Part shown: positions 34,795 to 47,720 of the stretch, piece after piece
Numbering within the stretch: position 1 is the stretch's first letter
Layout: each line of letters starts with the position of its first letter
From: Ashinkailepas kermadecensis
Lineage: Eukaryota; Arthropoda; Thecostraca; Neolepadidae
Assembly (NCBI GenBank): GCA_034440615.1
Contig: JAOTOM010004573.1
Location: 278,754 to 342,753, forward strand
Direction of reading: 5' to 3'
DNA: 64,000 nt
Program-made: the position numbers and the translations under genes
Notes under the pieces: generated by a model
What the model saw: the letters and a program-made list of their open reading frames with translations, nothing else
What the model was told of the DNA's origin: nothing
The model's database searches: none

Positions 34795-37560
34795 GTCCGA
34801 AACCCGGCCTGATTTTTGTCGGGCCCCAGCGTCATATATTTGTGTTCCGCCGTCATTTGTCGAGCTCCGGTACCTTTTTGTCGGGCCGTTCGCGATTTTC
34901 GAAGGCATCTGGTGGTATGTTGGGGATCCGGAGCGATTTTCCTGGCTCTCCAAAAAATGCGACCGGGCCCCCTGAAAATAACGCTGGGCGCCCAAAAATT
35001 CGCCCCAGGACCCCAGAAAAGTCGCGCCTTAGCCCTCAAAAATCACGATGGGGCCTCAAAAGGTTGGGCCGGGGTCCCAGGAATTCATGCTGGGCCCAAG
35101 AAGTCTCGCCGAGATCCCATGAAAATGACGCTGGGAACAAAAGACGGAACAGGCCCTTGAAAATCACGCTGGGACCCAAAAGGTTTGGCCGGGGACCCTG
35201 AAAGTCTCGCTGGGGCCCTGAAAGTCGTGCCGGGGCCCCTAAAAATCGCGCTGGGGCTCCTAAAGTCGAACCGCGGCACCCAGAAATCAAGCTGGGGGTC
35301 TCAAAAGTTCGCACATGCGCCCCTGAAATTGGGGCCCAAAGAAGTCGTACCGGGGTCCTTGAAATTCACGATGGGCCCAAAAACACGGGCTTGACCCCTG
35401 AAAATCACGCCAGGTCCCAAAAGATCAGGCCGGGACCCTGCAAATCGCGCTGAGGCTCTCAAAATGTTGGGCCGGGGTCCCTGAAAATCACGCTGGGGCC
35501 ACAAAAGTTCGCGTCTTTGCCCATGTATATCACTCTGGAGGCTAAAGAAGTTATGCCAGGGTTCTTGAAAATCCCGACGGGGACCCCAATAGGTTGGGCC
35601 TGAGCCTCGAAAACCACGCTGAGCCTGGGGGTACCAAATAGCCGCGCCCGGGCCCCTGATAATCACGCTAGGGGCTCGATAGATCGCACGGGGGCCCCAG
35701 AAGTCTAATTGGGACTACCCAAAAAGCTGGGGAAACGAAAAAACAGTCCGGACATGGAACCTCACTCTGTGGTCGCAACAATCGCTCCAAATGCCCCAAA
35801 GCTTGTTGGACCTAAAAAACGTGACGTGCCACTAATTCTCGCGCTAAGGATCCTAACAAATGACGACGGGGCCAAAAAATCGCCCTTAGGCCAAAAAAGT
35901 CGCGTCGCTGCCATTGAAAATCACACTGGGGCCCCCAAAAGTCACACCGGAGCACACAAGTTGCAGCTAGCTTCCCAAATAGAAATGCCAACACGGAATG
36001 TCATTCTGTTGTCTGCGTCAAAGTCACCCCCCCCCCCCCAAAAAAAAACTCGTCGGGACCCGGCAAAGAAGCGTGTTGGGGTACTGAAAACAAATGGAAC
36101 GGGAGCCCGAAGAATCGTACCGGGCCCAAAAATATCGCGCGGGGCTTATAAAAATAGAACTCGACACAACAAAAACCCCATCGAATCTACCCGAGCAGCG
36201 GAAAATTCGGAACAGGTGCCGAAAGAAAGTTCTCCGAATGACCTTTCTATGCTGAAGGGAGCCATCGGATGACCTTTCTATGCTGAAGGGAGCCATCGGT
36301 TGAAAAAAAAACTCGCTTAGCAGCCGCAGTGGCTTACCAAAGAGGCAAATTTCCCCCTCCCTCCTGAACTGGTGCCCCCCCCCAAGAATCGCGCCGTGTT
36401 CCCCAAAAATCGCTCTGGGGCCCCATAAAATCACGTCGGGGCCCCCATAATTCGCATAGGGAACTCTAAAGAAATGCAACGGGCACCAAAAAAACTGGCC
36501 GGGCCCGAAAATCTGCGCCGGGCCCGCGAAAATCTCGCTGGGGCCCAGCTGAGTAAAACGTGCCTCGCGAACTCGCGCCGAGCCACCCAAATATCTCGCT
36601 TGGAACCCAAAATTCCCGTCGTTAGTCCCCAAAATCTGATAAGGGCATCATAAATTCCCTCGAGGCTCCTAAAAATTGGCGTCGATGATCCCAAATATGC
36701 ACAGCTTGGCCCACAAAATCGCATCGGGACCCGACAAAAATCAAGATGGAGCCCTCACAAATAAGAAAAGATTACGAAAAATGAGTGTCCGAGCCAGGAA
36801 AATCGCTACGGAGCCCCAAACATACCACCAGATGCCTTCAAAAATCGCGTACGGCTGTGAAAAAACATGTCAGAGATCGAAAATATCGCGGCGGGGCACA
36901 AATGTATGGAGCGCCGAGGACCCGAAAGATCAGGCCGAGACTAGGACTTTAAAAAAAAATCAGAAGCCACCAAGAAATGCATCAAGCCAAAGAAAACTGG
37001 CGTCGAGTTCCCCTGGAATCATGCTCTGGGTCCGAAAAGTCGCGCTGGGGCCCCGATAAATTATACCGGAGCCCCTAAAATCGTGCTGCGGTTCCACAAA
37101 TGTGCGTCAGGAGGTCCAATTAAACACAGCAGTGCCCTAAGAGCACAACGGAAGGTAGAAAATGCACCAGACCCTCCAAAGCGCACCCAGTCTCGCAAAA
37201 AAACGGCAGGGCCTTAAAACATGCGTTGCAGCTCTAAATAACACACCGGGAGGTCTAAGAAAACTCAACGGAGACCCTCAAAGCACACTGGGGCCATGAG
37301 ATTATATGGAGGGCTAAAAAACGGCTGGGTCCCTAAAAGCGACATGGTCCTAAAAATGAACACAAATTCCGGACACTAAACAAACACACCGGGGTTTTCG
37401 AAAAGCGCCGGTACCTCAAAAATAAAGTCCGTGCAAAAAAGCATCACAACTCTAAAAAAGCAGGATCCTCAAAAATGTGCCGGGCCCCTGGCAAAAATTG
37501 ACTGGAGCTCTAAAATACATCCTTAGACGAAGAAAAACGCAAAGGGCCAAACAAAGAATA
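34795..37560 (-). repeat. Degenerate GGCCCC/CGATTTT repeat family, copy 2, with inverted end
   Basis: The same family as 1-2245, mostly in the opposite orientation. From 37,560 down to about 34,965 it reads on the minus strand and is colinear with copy 1 (anchors at 37,070, 36,815 and 36,325), extending about 480 bp further than copy 1 can inside the window. At 34,795-34,950 the orientation flips: GGCATCTGGTGGTATGTTGG on plus repeats the sequence found reversed at 36,791-36,840. Thus about 160 bp form inverted ends around 1.85 kb. A 32-bp unit (GATGACCTTTCTATGCTGAA) is duplicated at 36,237-36,300. It lies in the intron of the Ig gene. Confidence 0.82.
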
Positions 37561-40130
37561 CCTAGCTTGGGCCTCGGTTCGGTAGCCAATCTGGGAGCGT
37601 ATTTTACCAGAGATGAGGTGCATCAAAGCACAGGGGGTATCCGGGTTCCTTTACCACCAGAAAATATGGGAAGAAGAGAAATATCATCGAATTTAATTAA
37701 TCGAATATTCCCAGTGAACCTCCCATACAAAGCATTGCACAGTCAAATATGGCACAAGACTATTATGTGGTAGCAATTAGCAATACGTAGGAGGACTAGC
37801 GGAAACCGGAGAATCACACGAAGTGTGGCGAATGCGCCGAATGCACAAAGCGGGTGTACACGTGCACGAACGTTGGAGTTTTGGCGACCGGGCATTATGG
37901 ACTGGAATGCCTGAAGTTTGAAAATTTTACATTCTAATTGATTTGCACGTGTGTTATTTCAGCAGTGTGAGGTCACTTATCAAGGGATACCAAACGAAAA
38001 ACCTTCGAGCAGGATGGGGGAATTAGGGGTGAAATCCGGTGACTAAGAAACGATAGTGGTAGATTGGGCCTCCTGCACGTGACAATTAAGTTGGTCACCA
38101 ATTATTGACCCCGTTGAAGAATAGTCGCCGAAATCCGGGGACTTTTTAAAAATTGTGGGTAGGTGGAACCCCTCCAAATCCTTTTGGCCCCTAGCGCCAA
38201 GAAGACGGCACGGCAAATAAGAAAGCTCCAACCTTGATCAATGCCAAACAATATCGGCTCTGCTATGACAAAATCATGTGGGGATATTCATGGTTGTAGG
38301 TGCATTCTTTCCACGCAACGCCTTTGAGCGTAATGCCAGACTTAAACAATATCGAGGGGATCTGTCAGCCTCAAATCCAATGGTGGCAGAATCATTCCAG
38401 GCACATCGCTTAGCGTTTCAAATGTGAAAATCTGCCGGTAACTTTGGAGCTGGCGCCCATCAATATTCGCGGACCGGTTTCGCGCCCGGCCATATAGTCA
38501 CTGACGGGCGGCCGGCGACGGGCCGCCTGCGCGCGGATCAGTACCAGAATATAGCTACAGAAGACAATTCACACAGCACCAATATTTACAATTTATCAGC
38601 TTAAGTTGCAATGACATGGACATCTGAAGGCAAGCTAACCTTAATCAATGACCTTCACATCATATCTTATGGAGGTAGTCTCCCAGATTGCAGCTATATT
38701 CTTCTCGGACACAATAGTGAGCATCGGGAAGCGCTTATCGCGGATGCGTATTTCAGAGTTCTTGAATGGCAGCAGGAACTCATCTATAGACTTTCCTTAG
38801 CTGGAGATTCCCCGATGTCCGCCTTACCATTGTGTCCCACGCCTGATACAGGCTTGTGCCCCTGTGTCCCATATCATTATAGCCTGAGCTGTTGCAATGG
38901 GCTTGAGCTGATTCTAGCAGCAGTAGGTAGCAAGATAAATATCAATAAGCATCGAGACATCTAAGCAGATTAGGGTAAGCATCTATTGATAGAAGCACCT
39001 ACATCTACCATACAAGCACCTATATCTACCATGCAAGCACCTATATCTACCATACAAACACGTACATCTACCACACAAGCACCTTCATCTACATAAAGGA
39101 AGCGCTAACATCTACCACCAGGTTGATGTAAATCAACCTGGAGGTAAAGCTCAGCCCGAAGTTTCAAGGTATGGCAGAATGCTCAACTGTTTTGGCATGC
39201 TTTGTAGTTCGCTTTAAGAAAGTGAAGGGTAAATAAACACATGAAGCATAGACGCAAGTAATGAATCGCATACATTTGGAAGCAAAATGTATCCTTTACC
39301 TTCCTGGTCATATTTGCATGCTAATCATAGTTGGAGATCCCGGGTGGATCGGAAGGGGGGAGGGGGTCTGGATCCCCAATTCCTGGTTTGGTACCCTGCT
39401 AATGTTAAGTTGTCATTTTCCCCATTCAATCTGAAAATATGTCTTGAAAATATGTACTTGGAGCCCCCTGGCTTCATGGGAAATCTCCAGCCCTGATACC
39501 ACAAACGGTGCGTGCAATAAGCACATCCACTGCACCGCACCCAAACCCAAGCAACGAGCAACGAGTGCACACGGCTATGGAATACTGAAGACTGCCTGTA
39601 ATGGTGCGTGAAATATTGACAACTCGCATCATTTCAACTTTTCTGCACTTGACGCACAAGACACGGCTAAACAGTTTCTGGTATTCCGATTGGTTGAAAC
39701 GTCATTCGATTTCTGATCAGGTGGTCAATGTACCTATGGGCGCGACCGACGCGTCAAAATTGACCATATGATCAGGCCACATGGTCATCCTAAGTGCATC
39801 ATTTTATACTCGAGACATTGCTTTAGGCATATAGGCATATTGCATCAACCTATTCTCGACCGGATTCTTTTCGGAATCGGTTTTACGGTGTGATTCAACC
39901 CCAGCGATTTGTCATCCCCAAGACTTCTTCATCCTTTCCCGAAATTCGTTGGCTGGATATGCCCATGTCCCATTGGCTGCAGGAAGTATATCTCTTGGAA
40001 TGTTGATGAACATTTTGAGCAGAATCGTAAATACCCGGCTTAGAATTAGCTGCAGACACAGGAGATTTACCTATCGCCATATGATTCATGGCATAAACAG
40101 ATGACACGTCGTGACATGAGCGTCAAGTCC
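37561..40130. other. Intron sequence, no gene seen
   Basis: It contains a GC-rich patch (38,450-38,545) and the 21-bp repeat listed separately. A plus-strand ORF of 117 residues at 38,611 has no recognisable domain. Confidence 0.5.
38993..39092. repeat. 21-bp minisatellite, 5 copies
   Basis: The unit AAGCACCTATATCTACCATA plus one base is repeated with few changes. Confidence 0.95.
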
Positions 40131-40452
40131 CTGGAGGCGTCAGCTTCACACATGTAATACGGAGGAGGACAGGTGAAATGTCACTGGAGGCGTCAAGTCA
40201 CTGGAGGCGTCAGCTTCACACATGTAATACGGAGGAGGACAGGTGAAATGTCACTGGAGTCACTGGAGGCGTCAAGTCACTGGAGGCGTCAGCTTCACAC
40301 ATGTAATACGGAGGAGGACAAGTCCCTGGAGGCGTCAGCTTCACACATGTAATACGGAGGAGGACAGGCGAAATGCTCGGGAATAATTCCAGAGGCGTCC
40401 CTGGAGGCGTCAGCTTCACACATGTAATACGGAGGAGGACAGGCGAAATGCT
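40131..40452. repeat. Irregular tandem repeat with 41-bp core, 5 copies
   Basis: CTGGAGGCGTCAGCTTCACA starts cores at 40,131, 40,201, 40,280, 40,326 and 40,401. Spacers between cores differ in length (70, 79, 46 and 75 bp spacing) because a short CACTGGAGGCGTCAAGT piece is itself repeated. Confidence 0.93.
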
Positions 40453-40944
40453 CGTGAATAATTCCAGAGTACATTCCTTCCTGGATCACTAACCAGGACA
40501 TTTAATAGCACTATTAACTATGGCTATTGCGACGTGAGAGCTGCTCTCGTCGGGATCATAAGGCGGGTGCGGGAGCGGGTGTGGCTTTTGCGACCGAGGT
40601 GCAATGACAATAAATAATCAATCCCGGACAATGGGATCACCCATGTAATTCGTGACAGTTTGGTTGATTTTATTGTAACACAACAATGTTTGTATCAATA
40701 CAACGTCAGCGAAACATTACTTAAAAAGAGGTTGCATTTTGAAGTTAGTTAGCTCCCGTCATTTACAATGGAATGGCACATATCATTCATGTTATCATGA
40801 GGCAAATACTCTTCCTTCGCAAATATCATTCATGTTATCTTCAGTTATGCATAGAGCAAATGGTGAGCAGGAAATATCAACGTCTGGTAATTTGGGGAGT
40901 AATCCGACAAAACACAAATTGACAAAATGGGCGTTGTATCACCG

Positions 40945-41215
40945 GGCAGTTCACTGGCGGCGCCCGGCGTGGTTGGCCACACACGACCGTCGCCCGCTCC
41001 CCCCACGGCACTGGGAGATTAAACCGGCGGCACTCGCCGTGGTTTGCTACACACGACCTTCACGCCCCCTCCCCTCCCGGCACTGGGAGGTTAAACCGGG
41101 GCCATCCGGCGTAATTTGTCAGACACGACCTTCACAACATCCCCCCCCTCCCTCCCGGCACTGGGAGGTTAAACTGGGGCCACGCGGCTTAGTTTGTCAC
41201 ACACAACCTCCATAC
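40945..41215. repeat. 72-78-bp tandem repeat, about 4 copies
   Basis: CACTGGGAGGTTAAACCGGG-type starts at 41,009, 41,081 and 41,159, with a more diverged copy before them. C runs grow between copies. Confidence 0.85.
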
Positions 41216-41948
41216 CGATGGTTTCATCTCACACGCACAGCAAGGCGGACGTATACGGCGGCGGTATGTAACTCCAAGTACTCGCCGTGAGGAGTGCTAT
41301 TTTGCGCCCATCTGCCAGGCAGGGCATCCGTCTGCATAGCATAGTTATTCGAATGCACGTAGTATGTGAAACTCTCAAATAACCTGCGTTTTCACTTTGC
41401 ATCTTTACCAGAAATAGAGATATAAAATGTGTTTGGATTAAAAAAAAACATATTTTGAGTTCAAAATTACTACAAAATAACAAATTGGGCCATGTTCGGA
41501 TCCTACTCGTCGAGCGTGTTCCAATGATATCCAATTCGCATTCATGCACCGCTTAGTTTGGAAGTTAGAGGAGGTGTCTCCATCAACCCCCCCCCCCCCG
41601 AGACGGGTTGTGAGGATATGACCGGAGAGACATGCGGGTTAAATGATCACGTGATGACACGTCAGCTTGTTTTTGCGGCACATAGTGCTAAGCTGTAAAT
41701 GTATTTCGGCATCAGCTTGGCTGCTTATGCTTCTGTTCATGTGAACGTGTCTGAATATTCAGCCGGCAGGCCGAGAGTGTGGATTGGTTACATGTCCAGC
41801 CCGTTAACATTGCAGCCACGCTCGGCACACATGTTTAGACAGCAGGTATTAGTGTAAGAGCGAATTTGAAGTTTAATTCAAATGTTGCTCAGTTAATTTA
41901 AAATACAACCAAAATAAAGTATAGATTGCGCCGGCTGACTGCCGATTG

Positions 41949-42284
41949 CTCCTTTGTCAGTCCGCTGTCCATGCCTTCGAAGCGTTTTCCCACGGGTGGC
42001 CATCAGTGAAGCAGTGCTGTGGCCGGCTTTATCTCCTTTGTCAGTCCGCTGTCCATGCCTTCGAAGCGTTTTCCCACGGGTGGCCATCAGTGAAGCAGTG
42101 CTGTGGCCGGCTTTATCTCCTTTGTCAGTCCGCTGTCCATGCCTTCGAAGCGTTTTCCCACGGGTGGCCATCAGTGAAGCAGTGCTGTGGCCGGCTTTAT
42201 CTCCTTTGTCAGTCCGCTGTCCATGCCTTCGAAGCGTTTTCCCACGGGTGGCCATCAGTGAAGCAGTGCTGTGGCCGGCTTTAT
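41949..42284. repeat. 84-bp tandem repeat, 4 identical-looking copies
   Basis: CTCCTTTGTCAGTCCGCTGT begins copies at 41,949, 42,033, 42,117 and 42,201. 84 is a multiple of three, so a 202-residue minus-strand ORF (41,893-42,501) holds four copies of a 28-residue unit, and two plus frames are also open. Nothing in the flanks identifies a protein. Confidence 0.97.
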
Positions 42285-42412
42285 CTCCGCTACCGACGGT
42301 CGCTCTTTCGCTGGCTGTCGCGTTGTCAGCTGGGCTGCTGATCTGGTCCCGGCTATAATAGGCCGACGTGGCTGACCACCCGCCAGGGTGCATTTGAAGA
42401 TAATGTAATGTA

Positions 42413-42792
42413 GTTATGACGCGGCGCCGTGTGGCCCCGTGCTGACATTTTACAACTGTCCACTGCTGCTCTGAGTTATGACGATGTCGCTGTGCTGACA
42501 TTTTACAACTGTCCGCTGCTGCTCTGAGTTATGACGATGTCGCTGTGCTGACATTTTACAACTGTCCGCTGCTAAATGTGCTGCTCTGAGTTATGACATC
42601 AGTGCGGTGACATTTTACCACTGTCCGCTGATAAACGTGTTGCTCTGAGTTATGACAGCATCAGTGTGCTGACATTTTGCAACTGTCTGCTGCTACACGT
42701 GTTGCTCTGATTTATGACGACGCCAGTATGCTGACATTTTGCAACTGTGCGATGCTAAATGTGCTGTTCTAGGTTATGACGTCAGTGTGGTG
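42413..42792. repeat. 53-62-bp tandem repeat, 6 copies
   Basis: GCTGACATTTTACAACTGTC recurs at 42,441, 42,494, 42,547, 42,605, 42,667 and 42,729 or close to these. The unit length changes from 53 to 62 bp because TAAATGTG/TACACGTG is present only in later copies. Confidence 0.9.
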
Positions 42793-45700
42793 AAGTTTCT
42801 ATCAGAAGTGCGACGGGGTGAGGGACACAGCCACTGAACGCTGTCATCGCTTTTGACTGGGGGCTCCAACAAGTCCCAACATTGTTTTTCGTCTTCCATC
42901 GATGCAAAACTGCTTGCGTTAGCAGCACCAGCTAGTATCGAACCCTTTCTTTCAACTGGCAACATTCTATACAGCAGGCTATCGCATTTCGATACTGGCT
43001 GCATATTACGACAGCAGATGCTAACCAATAAAATTATTTCGTATTTGCGTCCTGAAAGCAACATCAGCGCCGCGAACTGGGCAGCCTTGGTAGTACGGCA
43101 TTGCTCCAAAATGTGGCAGAATCAGAGCAACCTCGTATCAGCTACGACGAACAACTAGGTTGAGCTATGTGGTATATCGGCGCTGGATCGGTGACCATAC
43201 CATATCCATACCACACCACGCAGGATCGGTGACCATAGGTACCTTGCTGTACTAAGTTAATGGATCTCAGCGTGGAGATCCACCACCAATTTTATCTTGT
43301 AGTAGGTGACCATGGTGGTCACCCAGTAGAGGCAAACTTTTAAACAAAGAATTCGAGATCTGCGGCAAACAGGTTGACTGGGAAATGGCTCCTAAGGCCT
43401 TGTGTCACCGTCTTTTCGAAAGAACCGAAGATTGATATGATGAAATAAATGTCAGAAAATCCGATACTGCAAGAGCACGAAAGAACGCGGACTGCGGTTA
43501 TAAGAACTGTGTTTTTGTATGGACTGAAGCAGTGCTTGCCTAGGCATTCCAGTGACAAACATCCAGGATAACCCGTTCAGGAAGAAAACCTTAGCAGTGC
43601 ACCTCAGCAGAAGGCCATTGAGCTTCGCGGGTGCAAGGAAATGGTAAGCGACAGTACGTTCAGTTAATTGGTTACCTATAAAGCATAGTTTTGATGTTTG
43701 TGATTGGCAAGTCAGAGTGGTTTGGAAATGGATTGTGTAATGTCACTGACACGAAGTGGATATTTTGCTAAATTTACATTTTAGGGTGCTACTAATCAGG
43801 TTTGAGATTAAAAATGTTCCAATACAATGAGCATGAGCGTGATGAATGTGACATGACCACTCATTTACGTAACCAGATCAATGTTATTCAGATTTATAGA
43901 GAAAAAAGTTTCAATATGTAGCATCTTTATGAGTGTAATTACGATAATGTGACCACTCCTTTCAGCTCAAATTTTTATTCTACCTTTCAGTTAGCGAGCA
44001 AAATAATACCAATAACGGTATTATTTCAGTTTAAGGTTTTGACAAGACAGGTTTGACACATGTTATACCGCTGTAAAGGAAACAAGAAGGTTAGGCTAGC
44101 TTAGGTTTTTAACGTGGCACATTAGGAGATTTGAATTGATTGAATTGATAGAAGTTAAATATGTGTTAAGTTTGTCCTTTTCTTTTCTGCATAAGGTTAG
44201 GTGTTATTGCAGTGTCAGGTGCTAACAAAACATGTTACGCATATTCTACCTCTGTAAGATGTTACGCTGGACAGTATTATGGTGCTTTAAGACATTCACG
44301 AGAAAAGTTGTACGCACATTTTACCTCCATGAAGCAAGCAAGCGCGTTACGTTTGGCTAGGTTAGGTTCAGTTAGGTTTTTTTTTTATATTTGGAGAAAA
44401 AAGTTATAAAATTGAATTTGTTCACGAGCAAGTGTCGATTGCTCTTGTCCAAGAACAGGTTAGGCTAGGTTAGGCTAGGTTAGGTTAGGTATTTATTTTG
44501 AAAATATCCGATAAAAATTCCTCGAAGTTTAGGCTTGAGTTTAGGCCTATGTTTAGGTTTAGATTAAGTTAGGTTAGGTTATTATAGGTTGGGTTAGGTT
44601 AGGTTCGGTTATGTTATATTTGCATAGGTTAGGTTAGGTCGTTAGGCTGCTAAGTTTGTTGTACAATTTGATATTAGGTATCTGTCATGATTTACTGCCT
44701 TGCTGAAAGCTCCATTTTTGGTGTTATATTGCTTGTCAACTGAAGAGGTATAATTTCCAATGAAAATTAGTGGTAACATTATCTTCATCAAGTTCTTAAA
44801 GATTCGATTCAACCATTTATTTCTTAGTTGCATTACTTAGCCTCCTTTTTTGCGTAATGTACTGAGAGATAAACATGTGTAAAGCTGATCTTGTGAATGC
44901 CCTAAGCTGCAATAATACCAACATCCTTTAGTTAGGTGAACCTGAATATGGTCCAGGTAGTCTTCAAAATTGTCTTAAATCCTGTATTTGGAGACGGCAT
45001 CGTGAGTTCTTCAAGTTTGAAAAGATATTCTTGGGAAAAAATTTGTATTTTAATGCGTTAATTGGATTTTGGAAAACCAATGTTTGAATAACATGTTCAT
45101 GAACATGATTCAGATGATGATGTGAACACTCATTGCTGTCAGAAATGTTCATGCTTCAGTTCGTGAGCGAAAAATTGGCTTTGAGTGAGGTAATATACAA
45201 TTATAAATGCGGTACAATTTCCCACAAAAAGACTATCCTAACCTACCCAATGCTAGTCTGACCTAGCCTCTTTACTTTGTTATTCTAAAAATATCAACAC
45301 ATTTTCTTTCCAGAAATTTTACCAGTTCAAAAACCTAGCCTATCTGAACCTAGACTAAATTCCTTTTGAAGAAAAACAAATATAAACAAGAATTTTTTTT
45401 TGTGGGAAATGTGTATTAACTTTAAACATATAAAACTGTAATAATACCATTTCCTTTAGCTGATGTCAGAAGCGTCTTTGACCATTTTACATTCAGTTTT
45501 GAACATGTTTATGGCGTCAATGAGTCGAGTCATTTTCCAGCAACACCAATGATCTTTTGGCAAAAAAGTGAATAATTTCCTCGATAGGGTGATGTTCTGA
45601 ATAACGAACACCCAGGACGCATTTCCAACCCTGTTGAGGCATATAGGCAGGTATCTACCCACATATGCACCTAACTTTCCCCAATATTGAAAGCCTCCAT

Positions 45701-46949
45701 GTTGACGATGTCGGGGACTAAAGCGTCCATTCTGACAGTGCAGCACCCATACAGGGTTGGAAATATGGCCTCCTCATGATGTCATCCAGAACATTTCCCC
45801 CTCCAAAAATTATATACTTTAATGTCCCAAAATTATTCAACATAGCTATCTAAAACGACTACACATGCATTGCTATTTGAAAAGCATACCCGAACTGACT
45901 GCAAAGGATGAAATGAAGCTCCCATTTTCAAGAATAGAAGCAATATTTTCCCTTACAAATTCGACTTCCACACACGTTTTTTGAAAAATCTCGAAATGCA
46001 TGACTTGGAAGCATAAATCCATCTCTTCGCCCATATGTAGCATATCTATTTTCCAATTTAACCTTATTGATCCATTATAGGCCAGTGACATGACAACAAA
46101 TATGGCAGCACTGGCTAAGCTTACCATGTTTACATACATTGCTGTGGTCGGATATCCCTTCGACCCGTCCCGTAGCCATGACCTTGAATTGCCTTGGCTT
46201 GAAATTTATGCGAGCTACGTAAAGCAGATGCATCAGAAAGTACTGAATGCTCTTCGTCTGTACTCATTGGAATGCTACCACGAAACACTCGAGGGGTGGG
46301 GGCTCGGAGACCCCCATGGCCCGGTGCCGGTTAATGTGGGGTTAGCTATGCCACGCAGCGTCGACTTGGCCGGCGTCGTTCGAAACATATTGATTAAAAA
46401 CCGAGGGTGATAGACTCGACTCCTCCCCCTAGTAGAGCGAGAGTTAATCTGCGGAAGTAGTGGCACGATACGGTAGGGGTGGTCAGCAGTGCCCTGAATT
46501 TTAAAAAATTGAGTGGAGACCAAATCTTTAAAAATGTGATTCACATCACTTCTCCTGTTTAACATCATTACGTACCACTTTTGCTTCTCATTCTGCAAAA
46601 TGCAATTTGTATGTTCAAAAGCACGTATGCTTTTTGGCAGCAGTCTTTCCATTATTGACAAAGGCAGCAGAAACAGACATCACCATCATCATGCACTCAA
46701 GAAAGGTCATAGCAGATTACTCATTAATAGACACTATCTATGTATATTTGCAGTTTTTCAACATCAGTTGGCTTGTTAGACATCACCCTCCCCCGCTTAT
46801 CTGCCTGGCACAAAATCAATTTCAGTATACTAGTGGTGATGATAGGGGGCCTGGTGTTGGTCTGTGCATTCATTGTATGCGCCGACACCTATTTTTCGGG
46901 ATGCGCTGTGATTTAGTACCGCCAGTGTTTCTTGTTTGTTTGTATTTTT
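42793..46949. other. Intron sequence, AT-rich, no gene seen
   Basis: It contains a TTAGG-like tract (listed) and reverse-oriented CCTAACCTA words at 45,230-45,360. Short ORFs (for example 46,090-46,410 plus) have no recognisable domain. Confidence 0.5.
44456..44640 (+). repeat. Interstitial TTAGG-like tract
   Basis: GGTTAGGCTAGGTTAGGCTA and further GGTTA words separated by AT-rich spacers. GGTTA is a rotation of the arthropod telomere unit TTAGG. It is degenerate, so not an active telomere. Confidence 0.7.
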
Positions 46950-46959
46950 ATGCATGCCA

Positions 46960-47720
46960 AGCTTGTTCAGGCACAGGAGCTGGGAGGAAATTGGGATACC
47001 TCGGAGGTGAGGCCCTCGTGCGAGACGTTTGCCAGTCGCATGACGTGTTTGCAGTGAATAAGTCCAAGCCTGATGTTGGTGCCTCCCCGCCGACCCACCC
47101 CAAAGCAACACACGCATTCCAGAATTGAGCAAACTTCGCCGTCAAAGGCGCACATCAGAGAGCGGTGATCGAGACGGAGGTGATGTTTCCTGGACGCTTG
47201 GGCACTGCCAACGAGTGGGCCGAGCATGGGATTGACTCAAGCGCGATTTGATCAACGCTGTGTGCGAACATTAAGTTGGAGTCTGGCATTATGCGAGATC
47301 ACGGATTTCGTTCACGCTCACCACGCTTCAATTCACGCCGCGTCCGTACAATGTGCAGGGAGTGAACACGGCGCGCTTGTGTAGAGTGGTGGCCATCGTG
47401 CAGCACTTCTGCGGATTGAGCTTCAGTCGCCACGCCTGCGACCACAACGGTCCAGTGTGTCCAGATCCGCCCACACAGCTCGACCATCCTCAGATGATAA
47501 CTCTGTGGAACAGCTTCACGCTGTCGGCGTACATTAAGCAGCTCGCCGCGGTAATGTAGTTTGCTGCTTATGACGTGTAGCATATGAACAAGGGCTGCGC
47601 ATGTCGCCGTCTGGGACGCCGGACCCCACTCCGAATGCCACCAGCTCACTACAGCAGTGCAACACACCACAGACGATCGCTCAAATACGACTCGACCCGT
47701 GGAGAGCTTTGTCCAAGGTA
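46960..47720 (-). pseudogene. Non-LTR retrotransposon reverse transcriptase fragment
   Basis: On the minus strand, VESYLSDRLWCVALL (from about 47,700), a degenerate SGVP...G segment, MYADSVKLFHRV (the Y-A-D-D box, second Asp now Ser), WRLKLNPQKCCTM and LECVCCFGVGRR follow in the order of a LINE RT palm and thumb. They lie in three frames with stops. Its style is Jockey/CR1-like, but the clade cannot be settled by eye. Endonuclease, 5' end and 3' tail were not seen. It sits in the 16-kb intron of the Ig gene, in the gene's orientation. Confidence 0.78.

Noticed and set aside
38611..38964. 117-residue plus-strand ORF as a host gene
   Set aside because: No recognisable domain; its second half is Cys/Pro-rich without pattern. 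Could be real, but the sequence alone gives no support.
40216..40501. Ig-like YYMCEADAS repeats on the minus strand as alternative Ig exons of the beat-like gene
   Set aside because: The Y-x-C-x-A resemblance is only a few residues within a tandem repeat, and there is no Trp core or consistent splice frame.
44456..44640. Telomere or healed chromosome end
   Set aside because: The TTAGG-like words are degenerate, mixed with AT-rich spacer, and followed by ordinary sequence on both sides.
46090..46410. 106-residue plus-strand ORF as a host gene
   Set aside because: No recognisable domain, and no repeat or splice support.
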